A stretch of DNA of 11,136 bases from Chloroflexota bacterium. Lineage in GTDB: Bacteria; Chloroflexota; Limnocylindria; Limnocylindrales; CSP1-4. Shown here in pieces: positions 6,272 to 11,136 of this stretch. The position numbers and the translations under genes are program-made. Within the stretch, counting starts at the first letter, position 1, and each line of letters starts with the position of its first letter. Below the pieces are notes generated by a model. It did no database searches. It was not told the origin of the DNA and was given only the letters and a program-made list of their open reading frames with translations. The stretch lies in the NCBI GenBank assembly GCA_021790375.1, contig JAJYEB010000030.1:1-11136 (forward strand), read 5' to 3'.

Positions 6272-6808
6272 GACCATCCCGGCGGTCCGGGGCTGCCCCG
6301 TATCCGCTCGAGCAGCCAGCGCCCGAGTGAGCCGCCGAGAAGGGCCGCGCCGGCCAGGGCTCCCGCGCGCAGCGGGAAGCGCCGCCGCCCGGGATCGGGC
6401 AGGCAGGCTGGCGGGACGTGCCCCCGCCCAGGCTCCCCGTGCCGGGAGGGCCTGGTCGAGGGGCTCCACGAGGGCCGCCCCGAGGCAGAGGACGCCCACG
6501 CCCCCGAGGAGGCGCGAGGCGGGTCCGAAGGCATGTCGCCCGCGGAACCCGGCCAGGGCCCCGAAGGCCAGGCCCACCGCCACCACGGCGACGCCGAGGG
6601 CGGTCTTGTCGGCGCTCCCGAAGAGCGTCGTCATGAGGTCCTTGGCGCCCGGCGGCTGGAGGGCGATGTCGAGGCTGCCGATGCCCACCACGGGCGAGGT
6701 GGCGCCGGGCACGAGGCCGCCCACGAGCTCGCCGGTTCCCGTCCCCACCGCGGCGGCCACCAGCCCCGCCAGGACGGCGCGGGCGACCGAGGGCGGGCGG
6801 CTGCATGG
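6272..6808 (-). pseudogene. Decayed N-terminus of a membrane-anchored sulfite-oxidase-type molybdopterin oxidoreductase
   Basis: From about 6790 down to about 6443 one minus-strand frame encodes the membrane-helix N-terminus typical of actinobacterial-type molybdopterin-dependent oxidoreductases: GTGELVGGLVPGATSPVVG, then LMTTLFGSADKTALGVAVVA and GPASRLLGGVGVL. The match stops after LVEPLDQALP, and the next conserved piece, RRRFPLRAGALAGAALLGGS with GRWL after it (6387 downward), is in another frame, so a frameshift with probable loss of some helices lies between 6388 and 6443. The only ATG starts near 6807 and 6812 are out of frame with the first segment. The whole molybdopterin-binding and C-terminal catalytic part is absent: the arsR promoter begins right after. 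A short expressed membrane peptide from the GTG at 6760 cannot be excluded, but a working enzyme is not possible. Confidence 0.7.
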
Positions 6809-6852
6809 TCACGGATCTCGCTCGGCGGGAGTGGGAGCGCAGGTCCGCGAGC

Positions 6853-6870
6853 CCGGGAACGCGGTCCCGG
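6853..6870. other. Short GC hairpin downstream of the alpha-hydroxy-acid oxidase gene
   Basis: CCGGGA (6853-6858) and TCCCGG (6865-6870) form a perfect 6-bp stem with a 6-base loop, 36 bases past the stop of the oxidase gene on its strand. It could slow or end transcription, but no T-run follows, so a terminator call is weak. Confidence 0.3.
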
Positions 6871-6905
6871 AGCCGCCCGCGAAACCGCCGGCGCCGGGTC
6901 CGAGA

Positions 6906-8090
6906 TCAGATCCTGCGAAGCGCGTCCCGATCGACGTCCGCGAGAGAGGCGTACCCGGAGAGCGCCAGTGTCAGGTCGAGCTCCGCGAGGAACGAGCGCA
7001 GCACGTGGTCGACGCCGCGCTGGCCGCCCACGGCGAGCCCCCATGCGTAGGGTCGCCCGAGCAGCACCGCCCGTGCGCCGAGCGCCACGGCCTTGAACGC
7101 GTCGGCGCCCGTCCGGATCCCGCTGTCGAACAGGACCGGGACGACACCGCCGACGGCATCGACCACGTCCGGCAGGGCGTCGAGCGCCGCGATGGCGCCG
7201 TCGACCTGGCGTCCGCCGTGGTTCGAGACCACGATCGCATCCGCACCGTGGTCGATCGCGCGACGGGCGTCATCGGGCCCGAGGATGCCCTTCAGCACGA
7301 GCGGAAGGCGGGTGGACTCGCGCAGGAAGGCCAGGTCGGTCCACGTCACGGACGGGTCCGAGAAGATGGCGAGGAACCGCGCTACCGCCGGGCGGACGTC
7401 CTGTTCGGGTGGAATCGGCAGCTCCGCTCGGAAGACCGGGTCGGACAGGTAGCTCGCCAGCCCCGCGGCCCGCAGGAACGGCAGGTACCCGTTGGCGAGG
7501 TCGCGCGGTCGCCATGCGAGCATCCGCGTGTCGAGCGTCACGACGATCGCGCCGTATCCGGCCGCCTCGGCCCGCGCGACGAAGCTCCGGGCGACGTCAC
7601 GGTCGCGCGGCCAGTACAGCTGGTACCAGCGCCGGCCGGCACCGTTCGCGGCTGCCACCTCCTCGATCGTGAACGAGGACACGCCGCTGAGGATGAGGGG
7701 CACGCCGGTGGCCGCCGCCGCTCGCGCGACCGCCAGCTCCCCGTCGGCGTGGAGGATGCCCTGGACGCCGATCGGCGCCAGCAGCATGGGCGCCGCGAGG
7801 CGCGCCCCGAGCATGTCGACCGACAGGTCCCGATGCTCCACGTCGACGAGCATGCGCGGGACGATCCGCCAGCGACGGAAGGCCTCCCGGTTCGCCCGCA
7901 TCGTGTCCTCGGAGCCGGCGCCTCCCGCCACATATCCGAACGCTTCCGCGTCGAGACTCTCCCGAGCCCGTACCTCCATGGCGTCGGGCGTGATCGGGAG
8001 ATCCGGCCGGACTCCACCGGCGCCGGCCATGTAGATGCCGTTCTGGTACTCGGCGAGCGGCGTGACGACGGGCGCCACGTGGTCGGTCAT
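6906..8090 (-). CDS. FMN-dependent alpha-hydroxy-acid oxidising protein, lactate 2-monooxygenase-like
   Basis: 394 residues, the normal length of the (S)-2-hydroxy-acid oxidase family, a TIM barrel that oxidises L-lactate, glycolate or similar acids with FMN. The N-terminal PDLPITPDAMEVRARESLDA (29-48), YVAGGAGSEDT (53-63), RRWRIVPRML and APMLLAPIGVQGILH fit the lactate 2-monooxygenase/lactate oxidase branch. Catalytic His291 and FMN contacts stand in VSNHGGRQVDG, with Arg326 in DSGIRTGADAFKAVALGA and the phosphate site in LLGRPYAWGLAVGG. No membrane anchor or cytochrome domain is present, so it is probably cytoplasmic and may pass electrons to O2. The ATG at 8090 has GGGGGGAA just upstream; the frame is open further back without homology. 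A TACAAT -10-like box (8122-8117) about 27 bases before the ATG would give a short leader. Exact substrate is not known. It stands alone, 97 bp from the Mo-enzyme remnant. Confidence 0.92.
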   Translation of the reverse strand: MTDHVAPVVTPLAEYQNGIYMAGAGGVRPDLPITPDAMEVRARESLDAEAFGYVAGGAGSEDTMRANREAFRRWRIVPRMLVDVEHRDLSVDMLGARLAAPMLLAPIGVQGILHADGELAVARAAAATGVPLILSGVSSFTIEEVAAANGAGRRWYQLYWPRDRDVARSFVARAEAAGYGAIVVTLDTRMLAWRPRDLANGYLPFLRAAGLASYLSDPVFRAELPIPPEQDVRPAVARFLAIFSDPSVTWTDLAFLRESTRLPLVLKGILGPDDARRAIDHGADAIVVSNHGGRQVDGAIAALDALPDVVDAVGGVVPVLFDSGIRTGADAFKAVALGARAVLLGRPYAWGLAVGGQRGVDHVLRSFLAELDLTLALSGYASLADVDRDALRRI

Positions 8091-8204
8091 GGTTCCCCCC
8101 GGAGGCAGGTCGGCGGATTGTATCGCCGTCGCCGCCGCCGGACACGCCGGGCGCGGTACGAGCAAGGACGCTGTGTCTGTCCGGGCGGTCCAAACGAGGG
8201 TAGG

Positions 8205-8249
8205 TATGACAACGCCATTGTCAAGTATCATGCCTGTCTGATTGTCATA
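8205..8249. promoter_or_regulatory. Cluster of TTGTCA/TGACAA half-sites, probable operator
   Basis: TATGACAA (8205-8212) and TTGTCATA (8242-8249) are exact reverse complements, and a third half-site TTGTCA (8218-8223) pairs with the first as TGACAA-N5-TTGTCA, a 17-bp dyad. The two TTGTCA copies are 24 bases apart. The stretch is clearly richer in A+T than its surroundings. It lies about 115-160 bases before the alpha-hydroxy-acid oxidase start; on that strand it also contains TTGACA (8224-8219), but no well-spaced -10. No regulator gene is adjacent, so the binding protein is unknown. Confidence 0.5.
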
Positions 8250-8304
8250 GCGTGCCCGTCGTCGCTCGCTGAGAGTCGGCTCGACCGATGAGCGGCCCCC
8301 GGTC

Positions 8305-8360
8305 TGCCCTCCGCCGGATGGCCTGCCCTCCCCCGGATGGGCTTGCCCTCCGCCGGGGCG
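8305..8360. repeat. Three-copy GC-rich tandem repeat of 19-20 bp
   Basis: Three imperfect units starting with TGCCCTC at 8305, 8324 and 8344, each continuing as CGCCGGATGG, CCCCGGATGGG and CGCCGGGGCG. Period is 19 then 20 bases, so it does not keep a reading frame, which supports a non-coding nature. Confidence 0.75.
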
Positions 8361-8513
8361 TGCGGGCTTCAGGACACCTTCAGCGTCGTGGTGCAGTGTG
8401 TGGGCACCGTCGGGGCGCGGGTGCGCAGGAACCCCCGCCCCGACGCGCGACTCGCCGCCTGCTCCCGGCTCGCCGCCTGTCCCCAGCGAGCAGACCACGC
8501 ATCTCCCCACGTC

Positions 8514-8552
8514 GCTCCGCGACCGCTCGCCCCCCCACGTCGGTCGCGGAGC
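8514..8552. repeat. Perfect 12-bp inverted repeat (hairpin)
   Basis: GCTCCGCGACCG (8514-8525) and CGGTCGCGGAGC (8541-8552) are exact reverse complements around a 15-base C-rich loop. The 10-base CCCCACGTCG also occurs directly repeated at 8505 and 8535. As RNA this would be a very stable stem on either strand. No T-run follows, so a classical terminator is unlikely; a protein-binding or repeat-element role is possible. Confidence 0.7.
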
Positions 8553-8707
8553 CTCGTCTTGCCCGGGCAGAGCGCCGCACGCCGCTGCGGGTCGGGGAGG
8601 CCGCGCATCGTCCTGGTCCCACGGGTCCCACGTCCATCCCGTACGGTTGGGGGGATGGACGGGTCACGCCGGCCGTCGACACTGCACGTCGGCAGCTGGA
8701 GGGACCG

Positions 8708-9223
8708 ATGCAGATCCGATTCGCCGGCTACGCGGGGGACTGCCGGGTCTCGGCCACACTCGAACTGACCATGGATCGGCTGACCGACGCGCTGAACGCG
8801 GCGGACACGATCCTGCTCCGCGACGCCGTGCTCGAGAGCCTCGACGACGGACGCCGGGTCGCGCTGGATCGGGTGGAGCTGGCGCGGGACGCCCTGTACG
8901 CCGTGGAGGCCACCGGGCCGTCCGGTGACCGGCGGCGCCGCGTCCGCACGGTGCGGCACCGGATGCACGTGCAGCTCGGGCCGTACGGCGTGCTGGGCGA
9001 GCTCCACGTGCGGCCCGGAATGGCGCCGCTCCGCAGTCTCGTCCGCCGCGGACCGATGGTGCCGCTCACGAACGCGACGATCGCCTACATCAGCGGCGGG
9101 CAGCTCCAGATGCACGATGCCGGCACGCTGCTGGTCAACAGCGCCCTGGCCGACTGGATCGTGGCGCCGGAGCGGGAGGCAGCCTGCTTCCCGGGAGTCC
9201 GGACGATCCCCATCCCCGCCTGA
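8708..9223 (+). CDS. Protein of unknown function
   Basis: 171 residues, soluble, no signal peptide or membrane helix. I do not recognise a named domain. It begins MQIRFAGYAGDCRVSATLEL, which looks like beta strands, then RLTDALNAADTILLRDAVLE, a mixed charged middle rich in Asp and Arg (residues 50-85), a strand-like HRMHVQLGPYGVLGELHVRPG (78-117 region), and RRGPMVPLTNATIAYI (117-132), TLLVNSALADWIVAPE (about 140-155). The order suggests two related beta-rich halves. The ATG at 8708 has GGAGGG six bases upstream; the frame is open further left but that part is Arg/Pro-rich and lacks coding character. It converges on dnaE with only four bases between the stop codons, leaving no room for a separate terminator. 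Regular codon use and the ribosome binding site make it a real gene. Confidence 0.8.
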   Translation: MQIRFAGYAGDCRVSATLELTMDRLTDALNAADTILLRDAVLESLDDGRRVALDRVELARDALYAVEATGPSGDRRRRVRTVRHRMHVQLGPYGVLGELHVRPGMAPLRSLVRRGPMVPLTNATIAYISGGQLQMHDAGTLLVNSALADWIVAPEREAACFPGVRTIPIPA

Positions 9224-9227
9224 TTCG

Positions 9228-11135
9228 TCAGGCCCCCAGGTCGGCGAGCACCGTCCCGGCGAACCGGCGGTCCAGTTCGGCCAGCAGCTCCGTGTCGTAG
9301 GCGACCCTGGTGCGCAGCTCCATGGGCTGCGTGCGGCCATCGCCGAGCGGCACGTCGAGGATGACGGGCGTCTGGCCCGGCCGGGCCCGGAGGATCTCGC
9401 GAACCCCGGCGAACGCCTCCGCGAGCCCCTCGCCGGACAGGGATCCGAAGCGCAGGTGCAGCGCCTCGCCCGGCGGCGCCTCGACCGCGCGGGTCGGGGC
9501 GGCGGCCTGTCGTGCCCTCGCGCGTTCGGCCTCCGCGGGGAGCGGCGGCTCGTCATCGGAGAACGGCGACGGCTCCGGGAGCTCGGCGGCCGCCGGACGG
9601 GCGACGGGGCGCTCCATGCCGCGGACCGCGGGCGCCCCGCCGGCGCCCACCGGCACGTCGATGACGCGCTCACCCAGGAGGCCACCGCCCCGGAGCGGCG
9701 ACACATGCGGGATCGTGCGACGCACCATGCCGGCGTGTTCCCGGCCGTTCCCGTTGCCGCCGGGGCGCGCGCCGTTCGACCCACTCCCGGCGGCAGCACC
9801 GGCCGGGCCCGGCACGCCCGGAGCCGCCCCGCCGGGAGGCGCGGGAGGTCCCCAGCGCCCCGTGTCGCGGCCCCCGCGACGTCCCCGGTCGAGCGACTGC
9901 ACCTGCCGGGCGAACGCCTCCTCGCCCTGCGCCAGGGCGTCCTCCCAGGTCCAGGCCGAATCGGCCAGGATCACCGACCCGTCGCCCTTGTGGTCGACCC
10001 GGCCGGCCACCAGCAGGATCGCGTCCTCCTGCCAGGTCGACGCGGTGGCCTCGAAGGTCCGGGGGAACACGATCGCCTCGACCGTCCCCTGCAGATCCTC
10101 CAGCGTCGCCACGCCCATGGTGGCCTTCGTCTTGGTGATCACCCGCCGGATGCCGGTGACCACGCCGCCCACCACCACCCGCTGCTGGTCCATCTCCTCG
10201 CCGAGGTCGCCGCTGTAGGCCGTGACGTAGCGGTCCAGCTGCTGCGCCAGCGCCGCCAGCGGGTGGTCGGAGAGGTAGAGCCCGATCAGCTCCTTCTCCC
10301 AGCGCAGTCGCTCGCGCGGTGGCGCCTCGGTCGCCGCCGGGAGGGGCCGCTCGAGCGCCTCGGGCTCGGCCTCTCCGCCGAACAGCGCGGTCTGTCCGCT
10401 GGACCGGTCGCGCTGCTCGGCCTGGGCGGCCGCCATGGCGTCGTCGAGGGCGACCAGCAGCTGGGCGGGGTGCCCGAAGCGGCCCAGCGCCCCGACCTTG
10501 ATCAGCGACTCGAGCACGCGCTTGTTGACCAGCCGCAGGTCGATCCGGCGGCACAGGTCCGCCAGCGAGCGGAACTCCCCGTCCGCCTCGCGCGCGGCGA
10601 TGATCGACTCGATGGCGCCCTGGCCCACGTTCTTGACCGCGAGCAGCCCGAAGCGGATCGCCTCGCCCTCGACCGTGAAGTCGAGGTGGCTCCGGTGCAC
10701 GTCGGGCGGTCGCACCTCGATGCCCAGGCGGCGACACTCGGCGACCGCCGCGGCGACCTTCTCGGTGTTGTCGCGGAACGCCGTGAGCACGCTGGCCATG
10801 TACTCGACGGTGTAGTTCGCCTTCAGGTACGCCGTCTGGTACGCCACCAGGCCGTAGGTGGTGGCGTGCGCCTTGTTGAAGCCGTAGCGGGCGAACGGCT
10901 GGAAGGCAGCGAAGACCGCGTCGATGATCTCCGGCTTGACGCCGCGCTCCGCGGCCTGCGGGACGAACTTCGCCATCATCTGCTGGAGGACCTTGTCCTT
11001 CTTCTTGCGGATGGCGTAGCCGAGCGTGTCCGCCTCGGGACCGCTGAACCCGGCGAGCGCCCGGGCGGCGGCCATGATGTCCTCCTGGTAGACGAAGATC
11101 CCGTACGTCTTCGAGAGGTACGGCTCCAGGAGCGG
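9228..11135 (-). CDS. dnaE: DNA polymerase III alpha subunit, C-terminal half (5' end outside window)
   Basis: Replicative polymerase subunit. The frame is open to the window edge; about 635 residues are visible, so the PHP domain and catalytic palm aspartates lie outside. It begins in the fingers region with PYLSKTYGIFVYQEDIM. Counted from the Met codon at 11075: the family signature RYGFNKAHATTYGLVAYQTA (63-82), the helix-hairpin-helix with FGLLAVKNVGQGAIESII (142-159), LYLSDHPL (266-273), and the OB domain about 299-375 with GIRRVITKTKATMGVATLED (308-327). Residues about 397-538 are a Gly/Pro/Ala/Arg-rich linker, after which a small C-terminal domain (539-615) with LRFGSLSGEGLAEAF and TPVILDVPLGDG closes the protein. 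GQTALFGG (228-235) is the usual stretch before the OB domain. The DnaE1 class is likely from the C-terminal domain; DnaE2 is less likely. Confidence 0.95.
   Translation of the reverse strand, partial: PLLEPYLSKTYGIFVYQEDIMAAARALAGFSGPEADTLGYAIRKKKDKVLQQMMAKFVPQAAERGVKPEIIDAVFAAFQPFARYGFNKAHATTYGLVAYQTAYLKANYTVEYMASVLTAFRDNTEKVAAAVAECRRLGIEVRPPDVHRSHLDFTVEGEAIRFGLLAVKNVGQGAIESIIAAREADGEFRSLADLCRRIDLRLVNKRVLESLIKVGALGRFGHPAQLLVALDDAMAAAQAEQRDRSSGQTALFGGEAEPEALERPLPAATEAPPRERLRWEKELIGLYLSDHPLAALAQQLDRYVTAYSGDLGEEMDQQRVVVGGVVTGIRRVITKTKATMGVATLEDLQGTVEAIVFPRTFEATASTWQEDAILLVAGRVDHKGDGSVILADSAWTWEDALAQGEEAFARQVQSLDRGRRGGRDTGRWGPPAPPGGAAPGVPGPAGAAAGSGSNGARPGGNGNGREHAGMVRRTIPHVSPLRGGGLLGERVIDVPVGAGGAPAVRGMERPVARPAAAELPEPSPFSDDEPPLPAEAERARARQAAAPTRAVEAPPGEALHLRFGSLSGEGLAEAFAGVREILRARPGQTPVILDVPLGDGRTQPMELRTRVAYDTELLAELDRRFAGTVLADLGA
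9462..9887 (-). other. Low-complexity linker inside dnaE
   Basis: About 140 codons between the OB domain and the C-terminal domain encode runs of Gly, Pro, Ala, Arg and Asn (for example PPAPPGGAAPGVPGPAGAAA and GGNGNGREH) and then an acidic-Pro patch (LPEPSPFSDDEPPLP). A short more ordered island, RRTIPHVSPLRGGG, sits in the middle. Such a linker is predicted to be disordered. Confidence 0.75.
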
Positions 11136-11136
11136 G

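Larger units (their letters stand above)
8091..8707. other. 617-bp stretch without a recognisable gene
   Basis: Open frames run through this stretch on both strands but show Arg/Pro/Gly-rich compositions typical of non-coding GC-rich DNA, and none resembles a known family. It holds the likely promoter of the oxidase gene (TACAAT at 8122-8117 on the minus strand), the TTGTCA cluster, a tandem repeat, and a 12-bp hairpin described separately. The duplicated GGTCCCACG at about 8615-8633 is a further small repeat. The promoter of the plus-strand gene at 8708 should be near the right end but was not identified. Confidence 0.6.

Noticed and set aside
5785..6534. Minus-strand open frame joining DUF302 to the region beyond arsR
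   Set aside because: Only its left part (DUF302) and a short piece of the Mo-enzyme remnant have homology; the middle is arsR in another frame.
8369..8700. Minus-strand open frame ending in CTTTLKVS as a gene tail
   Set aside because: The end looks protein-like, but nothing upstream in that frame resembles a domain, and the frame runs antisense into the gene at 8708 and into dnaE out of frame.
8288..8707. N-terminal extension of the unknown plus-strand protein
   Set aside because: It is Arg/Pro-rich, crosses the tandem repeat and hairpin, and a strong ribosome binding site precedes the ATG at 8708.
1..11136. CRISPR arrays, tRNA or rRNA genes, insertion sequences
   Set aside because: No regularly spaced repeats with unique spacers, no cloverleaf-like or rRNA stretches, and no transposase-like protein or terminal repeats were recognised.

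Overview
The window is very GC-rich, gene-dense bacterial chromosome, with no phage, IS, CRISPR or RNA gene visible. The GC content, the ECF sigma factor paired with a single-pass anti-sigma-like protein whose N-terminus begins with a DFD-x2-L-x2-W-L pattern, and the mix of families suggest a soil- or sediment-type Chloroflexota (Limnocylindria/Ellin6529-like) or a related high-GC phylum. This placement is an inference; only dnaE is a useful marker here.

Layout. (1) 2-1195, plus strand: C-terminal part of a magnesium-translocating P-type ATPase, cut by the window edge. (2) 1167-2914, minus: an ECF sigma factor translationally coupled (GTGA overlap) to a membrane protein with a tandemly duplicated outer domain, read as its anti-sigma partner; its end overlaps the ATPase gene tail to tail by 29 bp. 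(3) 3236-6173, minus: seven co-directional genes led by an ArsR-type repressor, then a DUF302 protein, a CPWC glutaredoxin, a lone GroES, a DsrE-like protein, a CPLC-motif membrane protein and an ABM-like small protein. A promoter with an inverted repeat over its -35 lies just upstream of arsR. This set looks like a thiol/reactive-sulfur or redox stress operon and is the most interesting part of the window. (4) 6272-6808, minus: decayed N-terminus of a membrane-anchored sulfite-oxidase-type molybdopterin oxidoreductase; frames change and the catalytic domain is missing. (5) 6906-8090, minus: an FMN-dependent alpha-hydroxy-acid oxidising enzyme resembling lactate 2-monooxygenase. (6) 8091-8707: a 617-bp stretch without a recognisable gene, holding a cluster of TTGTCA half-sites, a three-copy GC-rich tandem repeat and a perfect 12-bp hairpin. 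(7) 8708-9223, plus: a conserved-looking protein of unknown function. (8) 9228-11135, minus: C-terminal half of DNA polymerase III alpha (dnaE), with a long low-complexity linker.

How the genes fit together. The ArsR protein probably represses its own operon and releases it on a thiol-reactive signal. Glutaredoxin, DsrE, DUF302 and the CPLC membrane protein would then act on protein thiols or sulfane sulfur, and GroES would supply chaperonin co-factor under the same stress. The sigma/anti-sigma pair is a separate envelope-sensing module. The Mo-enzyme remnant beside the ArsR promoter indicates that a deletion or rearrangement took place at that edge of the operon.
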